A DNA stretch of 23,623 nt from Burkholderiales bacterium. Its GTDB lineage: Bacteria; Pseudomonadota; Gammaproteobacteria; Burkholderiales; Burkholderiaceae_C. Shown here piece after piece: positions 7,120 through 16,100 of the stretch. Location: the NCBI GenBank assembly GCA_947372225.1, contig CANBSV010000037.1:1-23623 (forward strand), written 5' to 3'. Position 1 is the stretch's first letter; each line of letters begins with the position of its first letter. The notes below the pieces were generated by a model that worked only from the letters and a program-made list of their open reading frames with translations, was not told the origin of the DNA and searched no databases. A program made the translations under genes and the position numbers.

Positions 7120-7557
7120 TCAGGTCGTGTGCAGCACAAAAGAGCCGGACGGGGCCTTGTTGAAGTCGAACCCCTGAACGGTCTTCGACTCGGCTCCATG
7201 CCGGCTCACGTAGTCCACGTGCACCATCATGACCTGAGCGAACTCGGGCTGTCCGACGATCGATTTTTCAAGGGCCTGAATCATTTTCAAGGCCTCGCTG
7301 CTGCGAGCCGCAGACGCCGCCTCGTTCAGTGGGCTGTTGACGACGGTGAGCGTGATCTGGTGCGCCGTTGAATGGACTTCAATGTCGGTGGCCTTGTATC
7401 CCGCAGCGGCGGCCACCGCTTCTTGAATCGCCGGGATGGCAGCGCCCTGCGTGGCAACTTGCGCCGCATCAGAGGGCATGTCAGCGGCGCCAGCCGGTGC
7501 TGAGCCAATCCATGCCACGGCGGCCAGCAGACTCACGATCAAGCGGATGTTCTTCAT
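7120..7557 (-). CDS. Small secreted protein of unknown function
   Basis: I do not recognise this family. The ATG at 7557 has AAGGA (7562-7566) at good spacing and begins MKNIRLIVSLLAAVAW, a clear signal peptide with cleavage near AGA after residue 24. That leaves about 120 mature residues. The mature part has a helical-looking Ala-rich segment (AIPAIQEAVAAAAGYKATDIEVH), then ITLTVVNSPLNEAAS and a C-terminal part with VMMVHVDYVSRHG and VQGFDFNKAPSGSFVLH. It has no cysteines and no further membrane segment, so a soluble periplasmic protein is likely. An upstream in-frame ATG at 7569 is also possible. It converges on the PotF-like gene and lies 121 bases downstream of the DUF427 gene. Confidence 0.75.
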   Translation of the reverse strand: MKNIRLIVSLLAAVAWIGSAPAGAADMPSDAAQVATQGAAIPAIQEAVAAAAGYKATDIEVHSTAHQITLTVVNSPLNEAASAARSSEALKMIQALEKSIVGQPEFAQVMMVHVDYVSRHGAESKTVQGFDFNKAPSGSFVLHTT

Positions 7558-7678
7558 GGGATCCTTCATGGGCTGGGGTCGATGGCCAGTGCCACCAGGC
7601 CGCTCAGGATGAGGCTGGTCCTCTTCCACCCGTTGACCCCGCGCAAGCTGAAGGAAAAGGCTGCGGGATCGCGCCCCC

Positions 7679-7957
7679 TCACTCCACCTTCACGCCCTTC
7701 CAGAACGCCACGCGGCCCTTGATGTTGGACGCGGCCTCGGTCGGCTCCGGGTAGTACCAGACCGCGTTCTCGTTGAGTTCGCCGTCGACCATCAGGCTGT
7801 AGTAGTACGCCTGGCCCTTCCAGGGGCAGCCGGTGCGGTGATTGCTGAAGGTCACGTGCTGGCGGTTCAGGCTGTCTGCCGGGAAATAGGAGTTGCCCTC
7901 GACGACCACGATGTCGTCGCTCTCGGCGATGGTCACGCCGTTCCAGGTGGCTTTCAT
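7679..7957 (-). CDS. DUF427 domain protein
   Basis: Small cytoplasmic protein of 92 residues covering a single DUF427 domain, a compact beta-rich fold whose biochemical role is not established. Typical features are the opening MKATWNGVTIAESDD, then VEGNSYFPADS, TGCPWKGQAYYY and the closing NAVWYYPEPTEAASNIKGRVAFWKG. The length equals that of the domain, so the gene is complete. The ATG at 7957 has AAAGGA upstream. It lies 45 bases after the WYL regulator on the same strand and may be read with it. Confidence 0.9.
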   Translation of the reverse strand: MKATWNGVTIAESDDIVVVEGNSYFPADSLNRQHVTFSNHRTGCPWKGQAYYYSLMVDGELNENAVWYYPEPTEAASNIKGRVAFWKGVKVE

Positions 7958-8002
7958 GGGGGTCCTTTCAATGGCTTTCGTGGCCGGCTGGCCGCAGATC
8001 CG

Positions 8003-9034
8003 TCAAGCGTACAGTGCGGCCGCTTTTTGCAAGCGCTTGGCCACGGCGGTGGCCAGCGCCTTGTCGCCCACCACGCGCACGCTGTCGCCGTGACGCAAGA
8101 TGTCCATCATCAACTCGGTGGGCTCGCTGTAGGGCACCTGCAATTCGTAGCCGCCGCTGCGGTCGCCCTGGGGCGCGGTCTGGCCGTCGGCCGTGAGCCA
8201 GCGTGACTTTTGCTGCGGGTGCCATTCCTCGTTGGCCACCCACTGTGCGGCCTCAGGCTCGAACACCAGCGTGGCCCATTTCAGGCGCGCGCCGCTGCCG
8301 CCGTAGATGCCATAACTGCCGTCGAACTCGGCCTCGATGTCCTTGAGCGACACCGCCTTGGCGCGGGTATCGAGCGCGCGAGCCTCGAGCACCGCATCGA
8401 GCGCGAAGCGGCGCAGGCCGTCGCTGACGTGGCACCAGGCGTCGAGGTACCAGGTGTTGCGGTAGTTCACCAGCCGCTGCGGCGAGACCTCGCGCTCGGA
8501 GTGGGTCCGGCCGTTGCGCTTGAAATAGTTCAGCCACACCCGCTTGCGCTGCACCAGCGCGCTGCCCAGCAGCTCGAAGTGGCGGCTGGGCACGCGGCGA
8601 CGCGCGGTGCCGATCAGCTTGACGCGACGCACCAGCTCGCGCGCCTCGTTCGCATCGGCGCCGAGCAGGCCTTGCAGCCGGTCCATCATGGGCTGCAGGT
8701 GGCGCGCGAGCACGCCGTCATCGTCGAGACCCGACATCAGCTGGTGCATGGTGAGCAGCGCGTGCAGCTCGCGCTCGCTGAACCACACACCGGGCAGCTC
8801 GTGCTGCACCGTTTTGGCCGCACCGCTGGCCATGCTGCCGGCGGGATCGAGCCGGTAGCCCTTGTCGTCGTGGTCGTAGGTGATGGGCGCGCCCATGCGG
8901 TCGCGCAGGTACTGCAGATCGCGCTTGAGCGTGGCGGGCGACACGCCCAGCTCCTCGATCAGCGCCTCGAAATTCACGCAGCCGCGGCTGCGCAACAGCC
9001 GTTCGATCTTGTAGAAGCGTTCAGTGCGGTCCAT
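8003..9034 (-). CDS. WYL-domain transcriptional regulator
   Basis: DNA-binding regulator of 343 residues. Residues 1-65 form a DeoR-type winged helix-turn-helix (ERLLRSRGCVNFEALIEELG, SPATLKRDLQYLRDR). The middle and C-terminus hold the WYL domain, with its defining triad in YRNTWYLDAW (residues 195-197), and a terminal WCX-like extension (TELMMDILRHGDSVRVVG). WYL domains are thought to bind nucleic acid or nucleotide ligands, and such regulators often control DNA-damage, phage-defence or CRISPR loci. The ATG at 9034 has AGGGGG just upstream; the reading frame is open to 9175, but that extension crosses the operator region. It is divergent from the unknown gene at 9208, with two palindromes between. 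It probably represses both. Confidence 0.9.
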   Translation of the reverse strand: MDRTERFYKIERLLRSRGCVNFEALIEELGVSPATLKRDLQYLRDRMGAPITYDHDDKGYRLDPAGSMASGAAKTVQHELPGVWFSERELHALLTMHQLMSGLDDDGVLARHLQPMMDRLQGLLGADANEARELVRRVKLIGTARRRVPSRHFELLGSALVQRKRVWLNYFKRNGRTHSEREVSPQRLVNYRNTWYLDAWCHVSDGLRRFALDAVLEARALDTRAKAVSLKDIEAEFDGSYGIYGGSGARLKWATLVFEPEAAQWVANEEWHPQQKSRWLTADGQTAPQGDRSGGYELQVPYSEPTELMMDILRHGDSVRVVGDKALATAVAKRLQKAAALYA

Positions 9035-9067
9035 GGGGCCCCCTGGCATGGGTTGGGTTTGGCGATG

Positions 9068-9086
9068 TCGCTCACTGAATGAGCGA
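9068..9086. promoter_or_regulatory. Operator-like palindrome 1
   Basis: TCGCTCACTGAATGAGCGA is a 19-bp interrupted palindrome with perfect 7-base arms (TCGCTCA/TGAGCGA) around CTGAA. It lies on the regulator-gene side of the A+T-rich core of the divergent intergenic region. Its reverse complement matches palindrome 2 at 17 of 19 bases. Confidence 0.8.
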
Positions 9087-9099
9087 CTTGCGGGTCGCA

Positions 9100-9120
9100 A
9101 GCTTACGCTAAAGTTTGAAA
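9100..9120. promoter_or_regulatory. A+T-rich core between the palindromes, probable divergent promoter region
   Basis: This stretch, including AAGCTTACGCTAAAGTTTG, is much richer in A and T than its surroundings and lies midway between the two palindromes. TTGCGG at 9088-9093 and TAAAGT at 9109-9114 could form a plus-strand promoter with a short 15-base spacer. No consensus promoter is visible on the other strand. Confidence 0.35.
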
Positions 9121-9133
9121 CGGCCCCTTGTGC

Positions 9134-9152
9134 TGGCTCATTCAGTGAGCCA
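9134..9152. promoter_or_regulatory. Operator-like palindrome 2
   Basis: TGGCTCATTCAGTGAGCCA has perfect 7-base arms around TTCAG. Its inner 15 bases are the exact reverse complement of those in palindrome 1, including the asymmetric spacer. The centres are 66 bases apart. It lies between the A+T-rich core and the gene starting at 9208. Confidence 0.8.
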
Positions 9153-9207
9153 CTGGCCGCACACACTGGCTCCATCGTGGCATGTCGCTGCGACCTGAGG
9201 AGCCCGC

Positions 9208-10395
9208 ATGACCCCCGACCTCTTTGCCGACGACAGCCACACCTGGTTTGTGCCCAGCCCGCCCAAGCGCACTCGCGCGGGCAACAGTCACCCCGCCGCG
9301 AGCGCGCCGCTCACGCTGCACCAGCACATCGGCTTTCAGCTCGGCTGGGATCACGCCCGCCACGGCGTGGCGCCGCCGCGTCCGCATGCGCTGGAGCCCT
9401 CGCCGCTGCAGCAGGGCTGGCGCGCGGGACTGGCGTGCTTTGGCGCACACCGGCCGGTGCCGCGCCGCGCAGTGCGCCAGTGGCTGCAACTGCGCTTGAA
9501 CGCCTGGCTGCACGGAATCCACGTCGAGCTGCTGCACATCACACCGAACCACCTGCATCACATCGAGGTCTTGGTGTGCCCGATCACCCGCGCAGCACTC
9601 GGCCACGCCAACGAGCCGGCGGCTGCCGCGGCCATCAACCGGGTGCGCCACGATGCCGGCTATGCGGCCGGCAACCTCGCGGTGATGAGTCAGCGCGCCC
9701 ATGTGGCCAAGGCGGCGCACGGCTTCAGCACGGCATGGGCCACCGCGCAGGTGCTGCAAGCGCAAGACCAGGCGCCGGCCCCACACGGCGCAGCCAACCC
9801 TGCCTCCACCTGCGAGGGCCTCGGCGCCGCGGCCTGGAGCCGCATCGCCGTGCTGTGCAGCTTCGTCGAAACGCTGCCGCACGAGCAGGCTTGCGAGCTG
9901 CCGCTGAGCGTGCTGCCGCCCAACCGGCTGCGCCTGTTCAACCCGGTGCAAGCGCTGCAGGTGTTCATCAGCCGTCAGCTGCTCAGCGCCGGCTGGAGCC
10001 AGCGCATCAACGCATTCGAAGCGCTGCTGAGCGGGCTGCCTGCGCAACGCGCCTTCCGTTCGTTCTTTCAAACGCTGCTGCCGCGCGTGCTCGAAGCCAA
10101 GGGCTTGAGCGGCGCGCAGGAATCGCGCTGGGCGCTCGAAGACGCCTGGGGGCACCCGGCGGTGCTGCAGCGCTGGACGCGCTTTGCACGGCTGCTCACT
10201 CCGGCCGAGTGCGAGGCCGTGATGCAGCGAGCGACTGCCACGCACCTCGCGCCCGAAGGCGTGCGTTTCGAGTCTCAGGCCGATGCCCACGCGACCGAAG
10301 GCTGGTGCCTCGAGACCCGCGGCCACGTGCCTCACGAACTGGCGAGCGACTCCCTCGGGACCAGGCTCACAGTCGACGCGCACACCTTGCACTGA
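9208..10395 (+). CDS. Unrecognised 395-residue protein with a degenerate HNH-like motif
   Basis: I do not recognise a named family. The start is an ATG with AGGAG five bases upstream, the best ribosome-binding site nearby. Residues 1-50 are rich in Pro, Arg and His (VPSPPKRTRAG, LTLHQHIGFQLGWDHARHG). Residues 124-169 read CPIT..., then INRVRHDAGYAAGNLAVMSQRAH, and end in K. This resembles the tail of HNH/endonuclease VII-type domains, where C..T, a D/N-R, GY, GN and a final N..K recur. Here the usual Asp is Asn144 and the final Asn is His165, so activity is uncertain. The C-terminal 200 residues look helical. There is no signal peptide or membrane segment, so the protein is likely cytoplasmic. 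It is divergent from the WYL regulator and shares its operator region. Confidence 0.72.
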   Translation: MTPDLFADDSHTWFVPSPPKRTRAGNSHPAASAPLTLHQHIGFQLGWDHARHGVAPPRPHALEPSPLQQGWRAGLACFGAHRPVPRRAVRQWLQLRLNAWLHGIHVELLHITPNHLHHIEVLVCPITRAALGHANEPAAAAAINRVRHDAGYAAGNLAVMSQRAHVAKAAHGFSTAWATAQVLQAQDQAPAPHGAANPASTCEGLGAAAWSRIAVLCSFVETLPHEQACELPLSVLPPNRLRLFNPVQALQVFISRQLLSAGWSQRINAFEALLSGLPAQRAFRSFFQTLLPRVLEAKGLSGAQESRWALEDAWGHPAVLQRWTRFARLLTPAECEAVMQRATATHLAPEGVRFESQADAHATEGWCLETRGHVPHELASDSLGTRLTVDAHTLH

Positions 10396-10412
10396 GGTCC
10401 CGCGCAGCCCCA

Positions 10413-10427
10413 CCCACCGGCGGTGGG
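10413..10427. terminator. Hairpin upstream of the efflux operon
   Basis: CCCACC (10413-10418) pairs with GGTGGG (10422-10427) around GGC, in the 75-base gap between the unknown gene and the efflux operon. It lacks a T-run. It could end the upstream transcript or form in the leader of the efflux mRNA. Confidence 0.3.
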
Positions 10428-10470
10428 CGGTGGCACAGGCGGCAGGGGGCCGTGGCTACACTTCAACGCC

Positions 10471-11961
10471 ATGTCCGCAGTACCCGTCGCCAGACTGGCG
10501 CTGTCCGCCACCGTGCTCGCCCTGCTGGGCGGCTGTGCGTTGTCGCCGGGCGCACCCACCCCGTCGCAAGATGCGGCCGCCTCCTTGCCCGCTCAGTGGT
10601 ACGCGCCAACGCCACACCACGGTGAACTGGGCGATCTGTCGCGCTGGTGGGCCCAATTCGCTGACCCGCTGCTCGACCGCCTGATCGCCGATGCCCAGCG
10701 CGTGAGCCCCACGGTGTCGGCCGCGCGGCTGCGCATCGAGCAATCGCGCGCCGCGCGTGCCGCGGCCGACGCCGATCGCCTGCCGCAGATCGACGCCAGC
10801 GCCAACGCGCAGCGTGGCGTGTACGACAGCCGCGGTGTGGCCGCCACCAGCGCCAATGGCTCGATCACCGCGTCGTGGGAGCTTGACCTGTTCGGCAGCA
10901 ACGCCGCCGCGCGCGCGGGCGCCGAGGCGCGCTTCGCCGGCGCGCAGGCGCTTTGGCACGACGCACGCATCTCGGTGGCCGCCGAGGTGGCCACCCAGTA
11001 CACCGCGCTGCGCGCTTGCGAGGCTGCCGTGGCGCAGTGGCAGGTCGATGCCGACTCGCGCGCCGAGACCGCTCGGCTGACCGGCCTCACACGCCGGGCC
11101 GGCTTCGACGCGCCGTTGCGCGAGTCGCTCGCGCGAGCGGCCGCCGCACAGACCCACGCGCAGCTGGTGGCGCAACGCACGCAGTGCGAGTCCACCGTCA
11201 AGGCGCTGGTCGCACTCACCGCGCAGCCCGAGCCCGACTTGCGTGCGGCGCTGGCGGCCTCGCGTGGCGTCATCGCGCAGCCGCGCGAGATCGCGGTGCC
11301 GGCGCTGCCCGCCGCACTGCTGCAGCAGCGCCCCGATCTGGCCGGCGCCGAGCTCGATGTGCTGGCTGCCGCGGCCAACGTGACCGAAGTGCGCATCGAC
11401 CGGCTGCCGCGCATCCGGCTCAACGGCAGTGTGGGTGCCACGCACTACCAGGGCGGCGGCTTTGGCGGCATCGGCGGTGCGGGCATTCCCAGCATCGACG
11501 GCAGCGGCTCCACCTGGTCCATCGGGCCGCTGTCGGTGTCGATGCCGATCTTCGATGGCGGCGCACGCGCGGCCAAGGTCGAGTCGGCGCGCGCCGGCCT
11601 CACGCACGCTCAGGCGCAATACGCTGCAACCGTGCGCCGCGCGCTCGAGGACGTCGAGCAGGCACTCGTGTCGCTGCAAGGCACCGCCGATCGGCAAACC
11701 GATGCCGAAACCGCCGCCACCGGCTATGCCGAATCCCTGCGCGCGACCGACGCACGCTATCGCGGCGGACTGGGCAACGGCTTCGACCTCGAGGACGCGC
11801 GCCGCGCCTCGGCGCAGGCCCAGCTGGCCGTGATCGACCTGAAGCGCGAACGCGTGACCGCCTGGATCTCGCTGTACCGCGCACTCGGTGGCGGCTGGGA
11901 TGCCAAAGCGCCCGACGCATCGAGCGTGGATCCGGTGACCACCGCCAAGACCGCGCACTGA
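10471..11961 (+). CDS. RND efflux outer-membrane lipoprotein, OprM/NodT family
   Basis: Outer-membrane channel of a tripartite exporter. The ATG at 10471 begins a lipoprotein signal peptide ending in the lipobox LLGGC (Cys22), so this start is preferred over 10423, which would bury the signal. The 496 residues fit the family. The mature part opens with QWYAPTPHHGELGDLSRWWAQFADPLLDRLI, the usual N-terminal motif, and shows the two internal repeats: coiled-coil Ala-rich helices with ASWELDLFGSNAAARAGAEA, and later SIGPLSVSMPIFDGG followed by YAATVRRALEDVEQAL. RPDLAGAELDVLAAAANV is a family signature. It leads the operon, with the adaptor and pump downstream (gap 32 bases). No local regulator gene for the operon is present. 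Confidence 0.93.
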   Translation: MSAVPVARLALSATVLALLGGCALSPGAPTPSQDAAASLPAQWYAPTPHHGELGDLSRWWAQFADPLLDRLIADAQRVSPTVSAARLRIEQSRAARAAADADRLPQIDASANAQRGVYDSRGVAATSANGSITASWELDLFGSNAAARAGAEARFAGAQALWHDARISVAAEVATQYTALRACEAAVAQWQVDADSRAETARLTGLTRRAGFDAPLRESLARAAAAQTHAQLVAQRTQCESTVKALVALTAQPEPDLRAALAASRGVIAQPREIAVPALPAALLQQRPDLAGAELDVLAAAANVTEVRIDRLPRIRLNGSVGATHYQGGGFGGIGGAGIPSIDGSGSTWSIGPLSVSMPIFDGGARAAKVESARAGLTHAQAQYAATVRRALEDVEQALVSLQGTADRQTDAETAATGYAESLRATDARYRGGLGNGFDLEDARRASAQAQLAVIDLKRERVTAWISLYRALGGGWDAKAPDASSVDPVTTAKTAH

Positions 11962-11993
11962 ACGCCACCCAAAACACCCGCCTGGACCGCCCC

Positions 11994-13145
11994 ATGAGCC
12001 CGACCCCTCGCCTCGCACCAGCGCTGTTGACCCTGACGCTCATGGCCGCTGCCGCGCTGGCGCTGGGCGCACACGCCGCCGACAGCGCTCCGGCCGCGCC
12101 GACCCGCGCCGCGCTCACCGTCACCGTGACCCAGCCGCAGCCCGCCGAGCTGTCGATGACGGTCACCGCCAACGGCTCCATCGCCGCCTGGCAGGACGCC
12201 AGTGTGGGCAGCGAAGTCGCCGGCCTGCGGCTCGACTCGGTGCGCGTCAACGTGGGCGATGTGGTGCGGCGTGGTCAGCTGCTCGCGAGCTTTGCGACCG
12301 AGACGGTGCAAGCCGATCTGGCCGAGGCGCGCGCACGCGTCGCCGAGGCCGAGGCCGCCGCGACGGAAGCCGCCGCCAACGCCGAACGCGCACGCGGCCT
12401 GCAAGCCAGCGGCGCGCTCAGCGCCCAGCAGATCGACCAGTACGTCACCGCCGAGCGCAGCGCGCAGGCGCGGCTCGAGGCGCAACGCGCCGCCGCGCAG
12501 GTGCAGCAGCTGCGCCTGAAGCACACGCAGGTGATCGCACCCGACCACGGCGTGATCTCCGCGCGCAACGCCGCGGCCAGCGTGGGCGCGGTGCCGGCGG
12601 CAGGGCAGGAGTTGTTCCGGCTGATCCGCCAGGGCCGGCTGGAGTGGCGTGCCGAGGTGCAGGCCGGCGACCTTGAGCGGCTCAAACCCGGCATGGCGGT
12701 GCACGTGACGCTGGCGGGCGAGGGCGGCAGCACCATCACCGGCCGGCTGCGCATGGTCGCGCCCACGGTCGATGCGCAAACCCGCGACGGCCTGGTCTAT
12801 GTGGATCTGCCCGCACCGGGCGCGGCTCGTGCCGGCATGTTCGCGCGCGGCGAGTTCGAACTGGGCTCGCGCCGCGCGCTCACGCTGCCGCAAGCCGCCG
12901 TGAAACTGCGCGACGGGTTGAACTACGTGCTGCAGCTCGACGGCGAGACGAAAGTGCGCGAGGTCAAGGTCACCACGGGGCGCCGCCAGGGCGATCGCAT
13001 CGAGATCACCGGCGGGCTCGACGCCGCCGCGCGCGTGGTGGCCGACGGTGTGGGCTTTCTGGGCGACGGCGACACCGTGCGAGTGATCGCCGCAGCGCCT
13101 GCCGCCACGCCGGGGCGCTCGACCAACCCGCAGCCCACGCGCTGA
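11994..13145 (+). CDS. RND efflux periplasmic adaptor subunit (membrane fusion protein)
   Basis: Periplasmic adaptor linking the inner-membrane pump to the outer-membrane channel, HlyD/AcrA type, 383 residues from the ATG at 11994. A signal peptide with cleavage near AHA (residue 28) lacks a lipobox Cys, so it is probably not lipidated. The lipoyl half-domains are visible as GSIAAWQDASVGSEVAGL with VNVGDVVRRGQLLASF, and later VIAPDHGVISARNAAASVG. The hairpin between them is Ala/Glu-rich coiled coil (AEARARVAEAEAAATEAAAN). The beta-barrel and membrane-proximal domains follow (GMAVHVTLAGEG, ARAGMFARGEFELG, LTLPQAAV). The larger reading frame beginning upstream in the lipoprotein gene is not coding there. 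The pump follows after 16 bases. Confidence 0.92.
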   Translation: MSPTPRLAPALLTLTLMAAAALALGAHAADSAPAAPTRAALTVTVTQPQPAELSMTVTANGSIAAWQDASVGSEVAGLRLDSVRVNVGDVVRRGQLLASFATETVQADLAEARARVAEAEAAATEAAANAERARGLQASGALSAQQIDQYVTAERSAQARLEAQRAAAQVQQLRLKHTQVIAPDHGVISARNAAASVGAVPAAGQELFRLIRQGRLEWRAEVQAGDLERLKPGMAVHVTLAGEGGSTITGRLRMVAPTVDAQTRDGLVYVDLPAPGAARAGMFARGEFELGSRRALTLPQAAVKLRDGLNYVLQLDGETKVREVKVTTGRRQGDRIEITGGLDAAARVVADGVGFLGDGDTVRVIAAAPAATPGRSTNPQPTR

Positions 13146-13161
13146 AGGCCCGGGCCACGCC

Positions 13162-16100
13162 ATGAATTTTTCGACCTGGTCGATCAAGAACCCGATCCCG
13201 TCGGTGATGCTGTTCGTCTTGCTCACGCTGGCCGGGCTGATGGGCTTCCGGTCGATGAAGGTGCAGATGTTCCCGGACCTCGAGCTGCCGGTGGTCACCG
13301 TCACCGCCACGCTGCCGGGGGCTTCGCCCACGCAGCTCGAGACCGAGGTGGTGCGCAAGATCGAGAACTCGGTGGCCGCCATCTCCGGCGTGAAGCACAT
13401 CCACGCCAAGGTGCAAGACAGCAGCACCGTCATCAGCGTGGAGTTCCGCCTCGAAAAGCCCACCCAGGAGGCGGTGGACGGCGTGCGCGAGGCGGTCAAC
13501 CGCATCAGCACCAGCTTGCCGGCCGACCTGCGCGACCCGGTGATCGCCAAGCTCGAGATCTCCGGCGCGCCGATCCTGACGTACTCCATTGCCGCGCGCC
13601 ACATGGACGACGAGGCGCTGAGCTGGTTCGTCGACAACACGGTGATCAAGCGGCTGCTGAGTCTGCGCGGCGTGGGGGCGGTCAGCCGAGTGGGTGGCGT
13701 GTCGCGCGAGGTGCAGGTGGCGCTCGATCCGCTGCGGCTGCAAGCGCTCAACGCCTCGGCTTCGGACATCTCGCGCCAGCTGCGCAAGATCCAGCAGGAC
13801 GCCTCGGGCGGACGCGCCGACGTGGGCGGCGCCGAGCAGTCGGTGCGCACCATCGCCACCGTGCACAGCGCCGACGAGCTCGCGCGCATGGACATCGCGC
13901 TGTCCGACGGCCGCCACGTGCGGCTCGACCAGGTGGCCACGGTGCGCGACGGCGTGGCCGAAGTCCGCTCGGCCGCGCTGCTCAATGGCCAGCCGGTGGT
14001 CGGTTTCGAGATCGTGCGCTCGCGCGGCGCGGGCGTCACCGAAGTGGCTGCGCTGGTGCGCGCCGAGCTCGACCGGCTGCGCGCCGAGCACCCCGACATC
14101 ACCATCAGCGAGGCCTTCAACTTCGTCGATCCGGTGCAAGACAGCTTCGACGGCTCGATGATGCTGCTCTACGAGGGCGCAGCGCTGGCCGTGCTGGTGG
14201 TGTGGCTGTTCCTGCGCGACAGCCGCGCCACCTTCGTGGCGGCCACCGCGCTGCCGCTGTCGGCCATTCCCACCTTCGGCGCGATGTACCTGTTCGGCTT
14301 TTCGCTCAACACGGTCACGCTGCTGTCGCTGTCGCTGGTGGTGGGCATCCTGGTCGACGACGCGATCGTCGAGATCGAGAACATCGCGCGCCACCTGCGC
14401 ATGGGCAAGACACCGCTGCAAGCGGCCACCGAGGCGGCCGACGAGATCGGCCTGGCGGTGATCGCCACCAGCTTCACGCTGATCGCGGTGTTTTTGCCCA
14501 CCGCGTTCATGGGTGGCATCGCCGGGCGGTTTTTCGTGCAGTTCGGCTGGACCGCGGCGTTCGCGGTGTTCTTCTCGCTGGTGGTCGCGCGATTGCTCAC
14601 GCCGATGATGTCGGCCTACATGTTGCGCGCGCCGCGCCACGTCGAGGCCGCCGACTCGCGCTGGATCACGGTGTGCCTGCGCTGGACGCGCTGGTGCCTG
14701 AGCCACCGCGTGATCACGCTGCTGGCCGCCGCAGTGTTTCTGGTCGGCTCGCTGGCGCTCGCGCCACTGCTGCCCACGGGCTTCATCCCTGCCGATGACG
14801 TGTCGCAGTCGCAAGTCACGGTCTCGCTGCCGCCCGGCAGCACCTTCAGCCAGACGCTGGCAGCGGCAGAGCGCGCACGCGCCATCATCGAGCGCAACCC
14901 CTACGTCAAGCGCGTGTACACCGCAGTCGGCGGCGGTGCGACCGGGGCCGATCCGTTCGCGGCGGCCGGGGCGCCCGATGTGGGCACCGCCACGCTGACG
15001 CTCAACCTCACGCCGCGCAGCGAGCGTGCCGGCGTGTCCAAGCAGACCATCGAGCGCCAGCTGCGCGACGCGATGACCGAGCTGCCCGGCGCGCGCATCA
15101 AGGTCGGCCTGGCCGCCGCCGGCGCCAAGTACGTGCTGGTGCTGGCCAGCGAGGACGGCGCCACGCTGACCGAGCACGCCCGCCTCGTCGAGCGCGAGCT
15201 GCGCACGCTGCCGGGCATCGGCAACGTGGTCTCGTCGTCGAGCCTGGTGCGCCCCGAGCTCATCGTGCGGCCCGACTTTGCCCGCGCTGCGGATCTGGGC
15301 GTGACCTCGGCAGCCATCTCCGACACGCTGCGCATTGCCACCCGCGGCGACTACGACGAGCAGTTGCCCAAGATGAACCTGTCGCAGCGGCAAGTGCCCA
15401 TCGTCGTCAAGCTCGACACCGAGGCTCGCGGCGACGTCGAGTTGCTGTCGCGTCTGGCGGTGAGCGGCGCGCACGGTCCGGTGCGTCTGGGCAACGTGGC
15501 GCAGCTGGGCCTGGACAGCGGCCCCGCCGAGATCGACCGCTACGACCGCCAGCGCAACGTCAACCTCGAAATCGAGCTCAACAACCAGCCGCTGGGCGCC
15601 ATCAAGGCGGCGGCGATGGCGCTGCCCAGCTTGCGCAACCTGCCGCCGGGCGTGGCTCAAAAGAGCGTGGGCGACGCCGAGACCATGAACGACCTGTTCG
15701 AGAGCTTCGGTGTGGCCATGCTCTACGGCGTGCTGTGCATCTACATCGTGCTGGTGCTGCTGTTCAAGGATTTCGTGCAACCGGTGACCATCCTGGCCGC
15801 GCTGGTGCTGTCGGTGCCGGGTGCGTTCCTGGCGCTGTTCCTGACCCACACCGCGATTTCGATGCCGTCGCTGATCGGGCTGATCATGCTCATGGGCATC
15901 GCCACCAAGAACTCCATCTTGCTGGTCGAGTACGCCATCGTGGCCCGGCGCGACGGCGGCCTGTCGCGCTGGGACGCGCTGCTCGACGCCAGCCACAAGC
16001 GCGCCCGGCCCATCGTCATGACCACCATCGCCATGGGCGCGGGCATGCTGCCCATCGCGCTGGGCCTCGGGGTCGATCCGAGCTTTCGCGCACCGATGGC

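Noticed and set aside
9024..10625. A 533-codon plus-strand frame over the unknown 395-residue gene
   Set aside because: It is Arg/Ala-rich, lacks a ribosome-binding site at its start and crosses the operator region. The frame starting at 9208 has a strong AGGAG and a protein-like composition.
10953..11993. Upstream part of the long frame that contains the adaptor
   Set aside because: It lies inside the outer-membrane lipoprotein gene in another frame and is Arg-rich without family character; the adaptor starts at 11994 with a signal peptide.
11757..14120. A 787-codon antisense frame over the efflux genes
   Set aside because: Ser/Arg-rich translation typical of a shadow frame; the opposite strand encodes unmistakable efflux subunits.
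13006..15996. A 996-codon open frame antisense to the RND pump and adaptor
   Set aside because: Its translation is His/Gln/Arg-rich low-complexity sequence with no recognisable domain. Such long antisense frames are common where the true gene is very G+C-rich, and the plus-strand product is a clear RND pump.
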